Shown: piece after piece, positions 6,744-17,100 of the stretch
How positions within the stretch are numbered: the first letter of the stretch is position 1
Layout: each line of letters opens with the position of its first letter
Assembly: GCA_023664325.1 (NCBI GenBank)
Contig: JAMPFS010000040.1
Coordinates: 1 to 29,714, forward strand
Reading direction: 5' to 3'
Source of the DNA: Clostridium sp.
Lineage (GTDB): Bacteria > Bacillota > Clostridia > Lachnospirales > Lachnospiraceae
DNA: 29,714 nt
Program-made: the position numbers and the translations under genes
The notes under the pieces: generated by a model
Database searches by the model: none
What the model saw: only the letters and a program-made list of their open reading frames with translations
What the model was told of the DNA's origin: nothing

Positions 6744-9389
6744 TTATTTCTCAAGCTGACCTAAACGCTCATTTACCGTCTCAAGCATATTCGTATACTT
6801 TTCCAACTTCGCCTTCTCTTCCTCAATCTTCGCCGCCGGAGCTTTGCCCACAAAATTCGGATTATTGAGCATTCCATTGCATCGCTTCATCTCACCCTCT
6901 AAACGCTTCTGTTCTTTCTTAAGGCGCTCGATTTCCTTCTCGATATCCACAAGATCTGCGAACGGCATATAGACCACTGCATCATGAATCACTGCCGATA
7001 CCGCATCCTCTGCAATACCGCTCTTATCTGCCTGCACCAGCACTTCCGAAGCAAATCCAAGAGTGGCAAAGAATACCTTTGCATCCTCGAAGACATGCCG
7101 GACATCCTCTTTTTCAGAGACAACATAAACCGTCGCCTTCTTGCTGTTTGGAACATTCATCTCGGCACGCAGGTTACGGATTCCCCGGACAGCATCCTTG
7201 ATGGTATCTACCGCCTTCTCATCCTGTTCAAAACTCCACTCATCCTTATATTCCGGCCATGCGGAAATCATAATAGACTCCTCTTTGTCCTGTAAATTGG
7301 TAAAAATCTCCTCTGTTACAAACGGCATATATGGATGAAGCAGCTTTAACGCATGGATTAAAACCGTCTTCAATGTCCATAAAGCAGCCGCCTTTGTCTC
7401 ATCCTCATCATTATACAGTCTTGGTTTTACCATCTCGATATACCAGTCGCAAAATTCTTCCCATATAAAATCATATACCTTCGACGCTGCAATACCAAGC
7501 TCAAATTTATCAAGATTTTCTGTCATATCTTTGGAAAGAGTATTCACTTTGGATAGAATCCAGCGGTCTGCCAGCGTTAATTTACTGATATCAACATTTG
7601 CTGCCTCTGCCTTTTCAACGTTCATCATAATGAAACGGGAAGCGTTCCAGACCTTATTTGCAAAATTACGGCTCGCCTCTACCCTCTCCCAGTAAAAACG
7701 CATATCATTACCCGGCGCATTTCCTGTTATCAACGTAAACCGCAGGGCATCTGCGCCGTATTTCTCAATGACCTCCAACGGATCAATGCCATTTCCCAGA
7801 GACTTGGACATCTTTCTGCCCTGGTCATCCCGAACCAGACCGTGGAACAGCACGGTATGGAATGGCAGTTGTCCTGTCTGTTCCAACGAAGAAAATACCA
7901 TGCGGATAACCCAGAAGAAAATGATATCATATCCCGTTACCAGTACGTCTGTCGGGAAGAAATAATCCATTTCCTCTGTCTTCTTCGGCCAGCCTAACGT
8001 TGAAAATGGCCATAATGCAGAAGAAAACCATGTATCCAATGTATCCGGATCCTGTTTCATGTTGGAGGATGCGCATTTCGGACAAGTGCAGACGGCTTCC
8101 TTTGATACGGCAATCTCCCCGCAATCCTGACAGTAGTAAGCCGGAATCCGGTGTCCCCACCAAAGCTGTCTGGATACACACCAGTCACGGATATTTTCAA
8201 GCCAGTTGTAGTAGGTTTTATTCATACGCTCCGGAATCAGTTTCAGTTCTCCCTTTTTCACAGCTTCCAGGGCAGGTTTTGCCATTTCCTCCATCTTTAC
8301 AAACCATTGCGGTTTCACTAACGGTTCCACCGTTGTCTTGCAGCGGTCATGTGTTCCAACTGCATGGGTATGAGGCACAACCTTCACGAGCAGTCCTTCT
8401 GCCTCTAAATCTGCAACCATTGCCTTTCTTGCTGCATAACGGTCCATTCCGGCATACTTGCCGCCAAGGGAATTAATGGTTGCATCATCATTCATGATGT
8501 TAATTTCCTCTAAGTTATGGCGTTTGCCCACCTCAAAGTCATTGGGGTCGTGGGCAGGCGTAATCTTCACGCATCCGGTTCCGAACTCCTTATCTACATA
8601 GGCATCTGCAATTACCGGAATTTCCCGACCGGTAAGCGGAAGTTTTAACATCTTTCCGATAATATCCTGATACCGCTCGTCCTCCGGATTCACTGCAACC
8701 GCCGTATCACCGAGCAATGTCTCCGGACGGGTGGTAGCGATTTCCACATACCTTCCCTCTTCCCCGACAATCGGATAATTGATATGCCAGAAACTGCCGT
8801 CCTGATCCACATGCTCAACCTCTGCATCCGAAATCGTAGTCTGACAGACCGGACACCAATTGACAATACGGGAACCTTTATAAATCCACCCCTTTTCATA
8901 GAGTTTGCAAAATACTTCATTCACGGCTGCATTATTGCCATCATCCATCGTAAAACGCTCTCTGTCCCAGTCAGCAGAAGAACCGAGTTTTTTCAACTGG
9001 TTGATAATGCGTCCGCCATATTCTGCTTTCCACTCCCATGCTCTGTCTAAAAATCCTTCCCGTCCAAGATCTTCCTTGTCAACTCCCTGTTCCTTTAAGG
9101 CTTCAATAATCTTGACCTCCGTTGCAATTGCCGCATGATCCGTTCCCGGCTGCCACAACGCATTATACCCCTGCATCCTCTTATACCGGATTAAAATATC
9201 CTGCATGGTATTGTCCAACGCATGCCCCATGTGAAGCTGCCCGGTGATATTAGGCGGCGGCATCACAATTGTAAACGGCTTTCTGCTGCGATCCACCTCC
9301 GCATGAAAATATTTTTTGTCTACCCAGTTTTTGTAAATTCTGTCCTCGATTTCTGAAGGATTATAGGTTTTCTCTAATTCCTTTGACAT
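6744..9389 (-). CDS. valS: Valyl-tRNA synthetase
   Basis: This 881-residue class I aminoacyl-tRNA synthetase charges tRNA-Val with valine in the cytoplasm. The signature motifs are complete: PPPNITGQLHMGHALDN (HIGH-type motif HMGH at 53-56) and GRKMSKSLGNGIDP (KMSKS at 526-530). The editing domain lies between them, including the ATTRPETLLGDTAV block near 218-231. CQDC (420-423) and CPKC (436-439) form a possible zinc knuckle. The C-terminal 65 residues are the coiled-coil arm typical of ValRS. A GGAG ribosome site precedes the ATG at 9389. The gene starts only 23 bases after the stop of the surface-protein gene, so there is no room for a T-box leader directly upstream. Confidence 0.98.
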   Translation of the reverse strand: MSKELEKTYNPSEIEDRIYKNWVDKKYFHAEVDRSRKPFTIVMPPPNITGQLHMGHALDNTMQDILIRYKRMQGYNALWQPGTDHAAIATEVKIIEALKEQGVDKEDLGREGFLDRAWEWKAEYGGRIINQLKKLGSSADWDRERFTMDDGNNAAVNEVFCKLYEKGWIYKGSRIVNWCPVCQTTISDAEVEHVDQDGSFWHINYPIVGEEGRYVEIATTRPETLLGDTAVAVNPEDERYQDIIGKMLKLPLTGREIPVIADAYVDKEFGTGCVKITPAHDPNDFEVGKRHNLEEINIMNDDATINSLGGKYAGMDRYAARKAMVADLEAEGLLVKVVPHTHAVGTHDRCKTTVEPLVKPQWFVKMEEMAKPALEAVKKGELKLIPERMNKTYYNWLENIRDWCVSRQLWWGHRIPAYYCQDCGEIAVSKEAVCTCPKCASSNMKQDPDTLDTWFSSALWPFSTLGWPKKTEEMDYFFPTDVLVTGYDIIFFWVIRMVFSSLEQTGQLPFHTVLFHGLVRDDQGRKMSKSLGNGIDPLEVIEKYGADALRFTLITGNAPGNDMRFYWERVEASRNFANKVWNASRFIMMNVEKAEAANVDISKLTLADRWILSKVNTLSKDMTENLDKFELGIAASKVYDFIWEEFCDWYIEMVKPRLYNDEDETKAAALWTLKTVLIHALKLLHPYMPFVTEEIFTNLQDKEESIMISAWPEYKDEWSFEQDEKAVDTIKDAVRGIRNLRAEMNVPNSKKATVYVVSEKEDVRHVFEDAKVFFATLGFASEVLVQADKSGIAEDAVSAVIHDAVVYMPFADLVDIEKEIERLKKEQKRLEGEMKRCNGMLNNPNFVGKAPAAKIEEEKAKLEKYTNMLETVNERLGQLEK

Positions 9390-9412
9390 GATGTTTCTCC
9401 TTTTTCCAACAA

Positions 9413-12400
9413 CTATTTCTTGATTGATGCTTTTTTACCAACACCCTTTTTCCGCAATAACGTTTTATAGGCTTTCAGTTTCTTCTTTGGAACCTTGATA
9501 ACTGCCTTTGAAGGAATCCCTGTAAATGCTTTGCTTCCCACTTTCTTAGCAGTCAGCTTGCTGGTCTTGATCGTAATCTTCTTTAATTTCTTACAGTTAT
9601 AAAACGCCTTCTTGCCAATCTTATTTACCTTAGACGGAATCGTGATGCCTGTAATCTTTTTGCAGTTATAAAATGCCTGATCGCCAATTTGAGTGACATT
9701 CGCGCCGAGCTTGACCGTCTTTAAATTCTTACATCCGCTAAATGCGCTGCTGCCAATCTTCTTCACCTTGCTGCCAATCGTAACCTTCGTAATCTTCTGG
9801 TTATTCTTAAAAGCTGCCTTGCCGATCGCGGTAATCGTATATTTTGTTCCTCCAATCTTGAGTGTGGCAGGAATCACCAGACTGCCTTTTGCATGTTTTG
9901 GATCCACAGCTGTCAAAGTAGCATTTTTCTTGCCCTTTGCCACGGAAACCGTAATGCCCGTCTTTTGGTCGTAATAGCTTTGCTGCCCATTTTCCGGATC
10001 CTCCCCGCTGCCATTCTGCTCCTGATCCTCCCTGCCGGAAGCAGCGCTTCCCACATAAAAGGTATACACTTTGCCGATAGACGGATTATACTTCGGACGA
10101 ACCTCCACTTTTACAATACCATCCGCTATAAAATTCAGATAGCGGTTGTCTGTAACCGTAACCACACTGCTGTCCTGTGAAACAATCTCCATCTCATCCA
10201 GATCCGCATCCGAAACATCATAACAATAACATCCCAGGACATCCCCTACTTTATAATTGCTGCCGCAGTAAGAGGTCAGCCAGCCATCATTATTTAAAGA
10301 CCAGTATACCTCAAAGTCGGTTGGCACAGTTGCCGTAAACATCTTGTTACAGCGTGGACAGTTCATCTTGATTTTCCCATCTGACACGGTACCGTCTACA
10401 GGTTCAACACTCAAATCATGTGTAACGGTAATCGTAAACGTGGTACTGCCTGCCAGATAGTTTGCCGTTTCCCCGACCTGAACCGTGATGACCGCTGTTC
10501 CGGCAGAAATGCCTGAAATAATGCCCTTTTCATCTATCGCTGCCACAGATGGATTATTTGATGTATAAGTACAATTGTCGCCCGTAAAATAGGAACCTCC
10601 CACCCGGACAGAAGATATAGAGGTTGTATCCTGCTCCAAAATGCGTGATTTACCTGTATAAGCCGTTACCTCTCCCTTTGCTTTTTCAATGGTAAAATCT
10701 GTAACAACTGCGCCTTGATAGGAACCAATGCCCATAACCGTCACGGCAGCAGTTCCCGCATTGAAATTATCGGTATAATCCACAATATAATCTTCATCCA
10801 ACGTCAATGTTTTACCATTTAACGTTACCGTAACTGCCGGTCTGATGTAAGAACGATTATAAGTATAGCTGTTCTTCTCTAATGAAATTGTTGCATTTTC
10901 CATCGAATCAGGGCTTGTTCCCGACCATGCCAGCCATTCCATCGTGCCGCCGTGGGCAGTCCGCACATCTGTTGTCCAGGTGGCATTTCCCTCTGGATAA
11001 TAGGCATTTGCTGTACAGTAATAAAAAACCTCGTCATAGAACGTATCTTCTACCGTGTCGCCGAATGCCGGTGCATCTCCCATAAAATAAACATACTTCA
11101 ACTTATTACAGTTGCCAAATGCGTATGCCCCCAAAGTTTCCACGGAAGCCGGCAGCCGGACAAGCAGAAGGGAACCGTCATTCCGGAAACAGTGATTGCC
11201 AACCGTGGTAAGATTATTTCCTTCCATCGTTACATCAGACAGACCGGAGCAATTGCCAAAGGCGCCCTCCCCTAATGCCGTGACAGATTCCGGTATTGTA
11301 ATCCGCCTGATATTCTCATTGTAGTAAAAAGCATAATCCGCAATCTCTGTTACCGTATCCGGTATCGTAATCTGGCCTGCTGTCGGGCAGGTCACTAACG
11401 TTTTGCCATCCTTGCTATATATCGCCTGGTTAATCACCTGGTAGTTCTCATTGCCGCTCGCAATCGAAATATCCGTAAGCCCCTTACAGTTTGAAAAAAT
11501 CGAACTGCCAATGGATGTGACCGAAGCCGGGATTTCAATATGTGTTAAATTACTGCAGCTGCTAAACGCATAATCCCCGATATCCGTCAGGGTATCCGGC
11601 AATTGAATCTCTGAAAATTTGGTGCTGCTAAAAGCGCTTTTATCCAGCTTTGTAACCGTCTTCCCTTCAATGCTTTCCGGGACCTTTAGCACGCCGGTTT
11701 TCTCATAACCGTCATACTGGTAAATTGTCAGACCATCCGTGTTGGAATAACCATAATAGCTGAACAATGATTTTCTGACCGTGACATCATAAGGACGGTA
11801 TCCCTGTGCGTTTTTCGACATGGCATAACCGGCTTCCAATTCATAATAAACGCCGTTTAGCTCTGCCATCGCATTCATGTGTCCGCTGCCCGCTCCCGGA
11901 TCCCTGTTGCCATTTCTGGACCATGCCTTAATGCCCAGTTTTTCGCACAAGGTGACGATTGCAGAGGTGCTTGCCCAGCAGTCACCGCCGCCATTGAGAA
12001 TCATGGAATAGACACCGGAACTGGAAACCGAATAGTCATAGCTTGCCGGAAATCTGGCAACCGCCTGCATAAGCTCATAATCCGTCATGTCCGCTTTCAC
12101 ATTTTGGGAAAGATAATCCTCCATAACCCCATCGCAATAGATGATGGCATAATCTTTGACATGTACGGTTATCCGGTAAGTTTTACCAGCCGCCGTTGCC
12201 ACGATCTGCGTATCCCCCGCGCTGATTGTATAATAGTCATATGCCTCACCCTCCGGAACCGATGAACTAAAACCGGAGTTTCGTTTCCAGTATGTATACT
12301 GGGGAGTAATGAGACCATTGGCGGATACCTTTGCAGAATCCCCGCTTTCAATACGATAGCTCACTTTGGCGCCGTTTCCAATGTTGATCTGATAGCTTTG

Positions 12401-12577
12401 CGGCAGGTTTCCCGGTATCGTCAATTTCTTCTGATCAGCGCTATCCAATCCATAGATTGTAACTTCCTGATCCGTGCCTGCCCCTGCCGCCTGTGCGCAT
12501 ACAGGAGAACACACAACTGCACATAAAAAAAGAAAGATGTATGCCTGCCATGCTTGTATTTTTTGTAACATTTTCAT
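9413..12577 (-). CDS. BspA-like leucine-rich-repeat surface protein with transglutaminase-like domain
   Basis: This 1054-residue protein is secreted. A basic N-terminus, a hydrophobic core and CAQAAG form a signal peptide (residues 1-31). A transglutaminase-like region follows, with GGGDCWAS (Cys200) and GSGHMNAM (His233) as likely catalytic Cys and His. Residues 290-500 contain LRR_5/BspA repeats of the form 'ITIPDTVTEIADYAFYYNENI', and 560-720 are Ig-like (Big) domains. A Cys-rich patch at 740-785 contains CPRC and CYC. A second BspA repeat block lies at 905-1030 before a very lysine-rich end (1030-1054). No LPXTG motif or transmembrane anchor is visible, so it may bind the wall by charge. 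GGGAGG precedes the start. Relatives act in adhesion, but the target here is unknown. Confidence 0.92.
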   Translation of the reverse strand: MKMLQKIQAWQAYIFLFLCAVVCSPVCAQAAGAGTDQEVTIYGLDSADQKKLTIPGNLPQSYQINIGNGAKVSYRIESGDSAKVSANGLITPQYTYWKRNSGFSSSVPEGEAYDYYTISAGDTQIVATAAGKTYRITVHVKDYAIIYCDGVMEDYLSQNVKADMTDYELMQAVARFPASYDYSVSSSGVYSMILNGGGDCWASTSAIVTLCEKLGIKAWSRNGNRDPGAGSGHMNAMAELNGVYYELEAGYAMSKNAQGYRPYDVTVRKSLFSYYGYSNTDGLTIYQYDGYEKTGVLKVPESIEGKTVTKLDKSAFSSTKFSEIQLPDTLTDIGDYAFSSCSNLTHIEIPASVTSIGSSIFSNCKGLTDISIASGNENYQVINQAIYSKDGKTLVTCPTAGQITIPDTVTEIADYAFYYNENIRRITIPESVTALGEGAFGNCSGLSDVTMEGNNLTTVGNHCFRNDGSLLLVRLPASVETLGAYAFGNCNKLKYVYFMGDAPAFGDTVEDTFYDEVFYYCTANAYYPEGNATWTTDVRTAHGGTMEWLAWSGTSPDSMENATISLEKNSYTYNRSYIRPAVTVTLNGKTLTLDEDYIVDYTDNFNAGTAAVTVMGIGSYQGAVVTDFTIEKAKGEVTAYTGKSRILEQDTTSISSVRVGGSYFTGDNCTYTSNNPSVAAIDEKGIISGISAGTAVITVQVGETANYLAGSTTFTITVTHDLSVEPVDGTVSDGKIKMNCPRCNKMFTATVPTDFEVYWSLNNDGWLTSYCGSNYKVGDVLGCYCYDVSDADLDEMEIVSQDSSVVTVTDNRYLNFIADGIVKVEVRPKYNPSIGKVYTFYVGSAASGREDQEQNGSGEDPENGQQSYYDQKTGITVSVAKGKKNATLTAVDPKHAKGSLVIPATLKIGGTKYTITAIGKAAFKNNQKITKVTIGSKVKKIGSSAFSGCKNLKTVKLGANVTQIGDQAFYNCKKITGITIPSKVNKIGKKAFYNCKKLKKITIKTSKLTAKKVGSKAFTGIPSKAVIKVPKKKLKAYKTLLRKKGVGKKASIKK

Positions 12578-12616
12578 CCTGATTGACCTCCCTTTCCAAC
12601 AAATTTTTCTTACTTC

Positions 12617-12645
12617 ATTATACTACAAAAGACTTGTAAATCCAA
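12617..12645 (-). promoter_or_regulatory. Promoter for the surface-protein gene, inside the end of the MATE gene
   Basis: On the minus strand TTGGAT (12640-12645) and TATAAT (12617-12622) are separated by exactly 17 bases. The -35 lies in the last MATE codons, and the -10 box immediately follows the MATE stop codon (12623-12625). It would give a leader of about 30 bases for the surface protein and could also drive valS. Confidence 0.7.
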
Positions 12646-13981
12646 CTTCCTTTTCCTCAAACATTTTCTCCGGTGGTTTGGCAAGATATGCTATGGCAAG
12701 CAGAGTTGTCATCATAATCCAGCTGATTGGCTCCGTAAGCGCCACGCCAAGATAGGCAAACCCCGGCACTAAGAAATTTGCCGACAGCACTTTGACAATC
12801 ATTTCCAATATGCTCGAACATACCGGAATAATTTTTCTGCCCATTCCCTGTAAAGAACAACGCAAAATAAATAACGGTCCTAACACATAAAAAAATACAA
12901 CTCCCACACGGATGTACATCACTGCTGCATCAATGATTTCCGGGTCGGCGCTATTGGTAATCCAGCGCACTACCGGCTCCCCAAACAGAAAGCAGATGAC
13001 AATCAGCGCAGTGGTTTCCACCGATACAATGACAAGCGCATGGCGGATTCCCTGCTTAATCCTGGCAATTTTTCCCGCGCCGACATTCTGGCTCACAAAC
13101 GTAGTCATGGCAAATCCAATGGTAAAAATCATAATCATCAGAATATCAAATACCCGCCGGGCTGCGGTATGGGCTGCCACAATTTGGGTGCCAAGACCGT
13201 TGATTGCGCTTTGCAGCACAATCGTTCCGATATTTACGATGCATCCCATAAGCCCCATGGAAAGCCCTGTGGTGATAAGCTCCCGGTATTGCTCCGATGT
13301 CAGGTTCCACTCATCTCCTTTCGGAATCAGGTTCTTAAACTTTAACAGCATATAAACGGCACACAGGATACCGCACATCGCCTGAGCAAGGATCGTAGCA
13401 TACGCCGCCCCGCTGATTCCCCACCCGAATCCGAAGACAAATAAAAAATCCAACACAATGTTGACAGACACGGCAAACAGCAGGCAATAAAGCGGTGTCT
13501 TACTGTCTCCGACCGCGCGGAGCATATTCGCGCACATATTGTAAATCGCAGTAAATACAACTCCTGCTATGATAATCCTTACATAGGCTGCCGCATCTGC
13601 TAAAATGTCTTCCGGCGTTTGAAGCAGGCGCAGCACAGGTTCTATAAATGCCAGACCAATGCCGGTTAAAAACACTGCCACCCCGGCAGTCAGAATCATG
13701 GTACCCGCCACATAATTCCGCATCCGTTTCTCATCCCCGGCGCCAAAACTGTTTGCAATCAGAATCGAAAATCCCTGTGTCAATCCGCTAATAAAACCAA
13801 TCAGTGTGTTAGACACCACACTCGTAGCGCCAACCGCAGCCAGCGCGCCTGTACCCACAAAGGTACTCACGATTTTACTGTCTGCCATATTATATAGTTG
13901 TTGAAAAATGTTACCCAGCATAAGTGGAATTGCAAACATCAAAATCACCTTTGCCGGATACCCTTTTGTTAAATCCTTCAT
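12623..13981 (-). CDS. MATE-family multidrug/solute efflux protein
   Basis: This 452-residue protein has about 12 hydrophobic segments and belongs to the MATE family of sodium- or proton-driven exporters. Family features include the N-terminal KGYPAKVILMFAIPLMLGNIFQQLYNMADS and the repeat-like second half beginning around TTGLSMGLMGCIVNIGTIV. Bacterial relatives export cationic drugs, but the substrate is not predictable. The ATG at 13981 gives the usual family length. A GTG-initiated extension to 14038 adds 19 residues without hydrophobic or family character. The ribosome site before 13981 is weak (GGTG). No terminator separates it from the next gene. Confidence 0.92.
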   Translation of the reverse strand: MKDLTKGYPAKVILMFAIPLMLGNIFQQLYNMADSKIVSTFVGTGALAAVGATSVVSNTLIGFISGLTQGFSILIANSFGAGDEKRMRNYVAGTMILTAGVAVFLTGIGLAFIEPVLRLLQTPEDILADAAAYVRIIIAGVVFTAIYNMCANMLRAVGDSKTPLYCLLFAVSVNIVLDFLFVFGFGWGISGAAYATILAQAMCGILCAVYMLLKFKNLIPKGDEWNLTSEQYRELITTGLSMGLMGCIVNIGTIVLQSAINGLGTQIVAAHTAARRVFDILMIMIFTIGFAMTTFVSQNVGAGKIARIKQGIRHALVIVSVETTALIVICFLFGEPVVRWITNSADPEIIDAAVMYIRVGVVFFYVLGPLFILRCSLQGMGRKIIPVCSSILEMIVKVLSANFLVPGFAYLGVALTEPISWIMMTTLLAIAYLAKPPEKMFEEKEVGFTSLL

Positions 13982-14067
13982 TTTTTCACCATTCTGTCTC
14001 TGTAAAGTATGCCGCAGACCAAACGGAACTGCCGTCACTTCTGTAGGGTATCACACCGATAAAACAA

Positions 14068-14096
14068 TTGCAACTATCTTCAAAAGAATGTATAAT
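14068..14096 (+). promoter_or_regulatory. Sigma-A promoter of the cyclic-di-GMP gene
   Basis: TTGCAA (14068-14073) and TATAAT (14091-14096) are separated by exactly 17 bases. Transcription should begin near 14103, about 9 bases before the stem-loop at 14112. Confidence 0.85.
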
Positions 14097-14111
14097 TATT
14101 TCATATTAGCA

Positions 14112-14149
14112 ACAGGTAATTGCGAAACTCCGTTTTCGCAACTACCTGT
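14112..14149 (+). promoter_or_regulatory. Leader stem-loop or operator of the cyclic-di-GMP gene
   Basis: Arms 14112-14118/14143-14149 (7 bp) and 14120-14127/14134-14141 (8 bp) flank a single A/C mismatch and close a 6-base loop. No T-tract follows, so it is not an intrinsic terminator. It lies between the promoter and the GGGAG ribosome site. It could be a repressor site acting as a roadblock or an RNA structure stabilising the leader. Confidence 0.65.
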
Positions 14150-14180
14150 GATATCAGTAAGATAAAAGGGAGAACTCTAT

Positions 14181-17100
14181 ATGGGTCGTAAACGGATTGC
14201 CGTGCTGATTGCACAAGTGGAAGAGAATACGCAGAATCATTTTATGCAGGGGCTGCTCAGTGAAGCCTTTCGCAAAGATTACGATGTCATTACCTTTTCC
14301 ATGTACCAGAAGTACCAGGAGACTCCTCAACGGGAACGGGGAGACTCCAACATTTTTAATTTAATACAACAAAACAGCTTGTTTGACGCCTTTATTATCA
14401 TGGCAGACACAATACAGACTCCGGGAGTTCTTGGCACACTGGAAGAACAACTGCATTCTTATTTTGACGGGCCTGTACTGGTGGTTGACCGGGAAAGCCA
14501 TTATTTTCCAAATACCATGATTGACCATCGCACCCCTGTCCGCAAACTGGTGGATCACCTGATCGATGTTCACGGATACCGGGATATCGTTTTTCTAAAT
14601 GGCCGCAAAGAACATATCCACTCTGTTGAGCGGTTAAAAGGCTATATGGACAGTCTTATGGCACACGATATTCCTGTGGATGAAAGCCGGATTTATTACG
14701 GAGATTACTGGTATGACAGTGGCGATTATATGGTGGACGAGCTTTTAGCTGACCGGGAGCATTTACCGGATGCAATCGCCTGCGCAAACGACTGCATGGC
14801 AATTGGCGTCTGTTCCCGCCTTACAAAGCATGGCATACGCATACCGGAGGATATCGCTGTCATCGGATATGATTCCACAGACGAAGGAAGGCGCAGCCCG
14901 GTGCCGCTCACTTCCGCAGACATACCTGCGAAGGAGTGCGGTATATACTGCGTCAACTGGTTAGATGCCGCCATTCACAACAAACCGATTCCTGATTTTG
15001 AGACGAATGCGCCTCTCTTCATTGGCAAAAGCTGTGGCTGCGAATATCACCGCACCATTGAAGATATCAATCAGCGGCAAACATGGGAAACCGGCACCTC
15101 TTCTACCGGTTTTTTCTCCTGCTTTAACCATATGATGGAGGATTTGCTTTCACAGACAACCTATCAGGGATTTTTCAATACAGTATTCCAATACACCTAC
15201 CAAATCCAGGGATTTGACAGTTTCCATTTATGTCTGAACGAAAACTGGGACGTTTCCAAGTCCTCAGAGGAAGATATTATCCGCTATGGCTATTCCAACA
15301 AAATGTGCCGGGTTGTCCGTTGCAGCCGAAACGAAAATACAGCTAACAGCATCGGTTTTACGGATACCTTTTCACTTTCCAGGCTGTTGCCGGAGCTTTT
15401 GGATGACCGAAGGAAACCCTGCTCTTTTATTTTCACGCCTCTTCACTTTGAAGACCGCTGTCTCGGCTATGCAGTAATCAGCTATGGGAATGAAGCCAGG
15501 GTATATGATGAGACCTACCATTTATGGCTTAGAAGCGTGATGCAGGGCTTAGAATGTTTTAACCGGCAATATGCGCTCACCTCTCTGATCGAAAAAATGG
15601 AATCAACCCAGGTGCGGGATGCCCTGACCGGTCTGTACAATCTGCGCGGGTTCCTTGCCCAGGCAGAAGAACTTTGCGAGGCTGCCATGTTTGAGGGAAA
15701 AGAGTTTTTTATTCTGTCCGTTGATATGAATGGGCTTCGCAATATTAATACCAATTACGGGCGCAAGGAAGGCGACCGTGCCATTCTCATGCTTTCACAG
15801 ATTATCAGCGAGAGCATCCTGCCGGAAGAGATTTGCGGCAGAATGTGCAATGATGAATTCCTCATTGCCTACTATGCGGAACCGGAAAATGATTACCGCA
15901 CAACAGAGATAAAAGCCTTTCTGAATGATCAGATCGCGCAGTTTAATGAGCAAAACGAAACCTATCGGGTTGGTCTCTGCTTTGGAATCAGCCACGATAT
16001 GATTCCCGGCAGAGAAGCTTTGGAACATCTTGTAAATGATTCCATTGCGAAGAAAAATGCCAAAAAAGCACTGATGCAGAAACAGGCAGAGACAGGGCAG
16101 CAACTGACACCGGAAGATTTGGAGAATGACAAGCTGGTAACGGAGATTTTGGATCACAACCTGTTTACATATCATTTCCAGCCAATTGTCAATGCGCATA
16201 ATGGGGAAATATATTCCTATGAGGCGCTCATGCGCTCAAATACCACACGGTTTGTTCCCCCTCTCACGATTATCAAATGCGCTGAACGGCTGAACCGGCT
16301 GCATGATGTGGAGAAGGCGACTTTCAGCAATGTATTAAACTATATGTCTGAACACAAGGAACAATTTGGGAACCGCAAAGTATTTATCAACAGCATTCCG
16401 GGATACCAGCTTGAAGGCGAAAGCAAAACCTCAATCGAGATGATGCTGGTAAACCATTCCGGCAATCTGGTTGTCGAGCTTACGGAAGAATCAGAAATAG
16501 ACGACGAGGCGCTTTCTGATCTGAAAAAGCATTACGCAAGCCTGAATATTGAAACCGCCGTTGATGATTACGGCTCCGGATATTCCAATGTAAACAACCT
16601 GCTGCGTTACATGCCGCACTATGTAAAAATTGACCGTATGCTGATTGCAGATATCCAGGACAATCCTCAAAAACAGCATTTTGTAAGGGATATTATCGAA
16701 TTTGCCCACGACAATGATATTATGGCATTGGCAGAGGGCGTCGAAACCTCAAAAGAATTAAAGGAAGTCATCCGGCTTGGCGCTGATTTGATTCAGGGTT
16801 ATTATACTGCCAAACCACAGCCGGAACCGCTTGTACGGATTGATGAGCATATACGAAATGAAATTGTACAGTTCAATCAAAACACAAATACACACCTGCC
16901 GCCAAAAAAATATATGGCATCCGCAGGAGAAAAAATTTCCCTGATTCAGTTGGTGCTTGGAAAATATACCAATATCATTATTCCGGGCAATATACCGGAA
17001 CATTCACAGATTGAGCTTCAGGGTGCCTTCGGTTTCCAGTCGAATCTGTCAGTACAGATTGAAAATGGATTTAACGGTACGGTGGTTCTTAATTCCGTAA

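Noticed and set aside
8000..8476. 158-residue plus-strand open frame
   Set aside because: Antisense to valS, whose frame is beyond doubt.
9390..9412. T-box leader for valS
   Set aside because: Only 23 bases separate the genes, too short for a T-box. I saw no other T-box-like structure in the end of the surface-protein gene, though I cannot run a covariance search.
15795..16199. 134-residue minus-strand open frame
   Set aside because: Antisense to the GGDEF/EAL gene, with no ribosome site.
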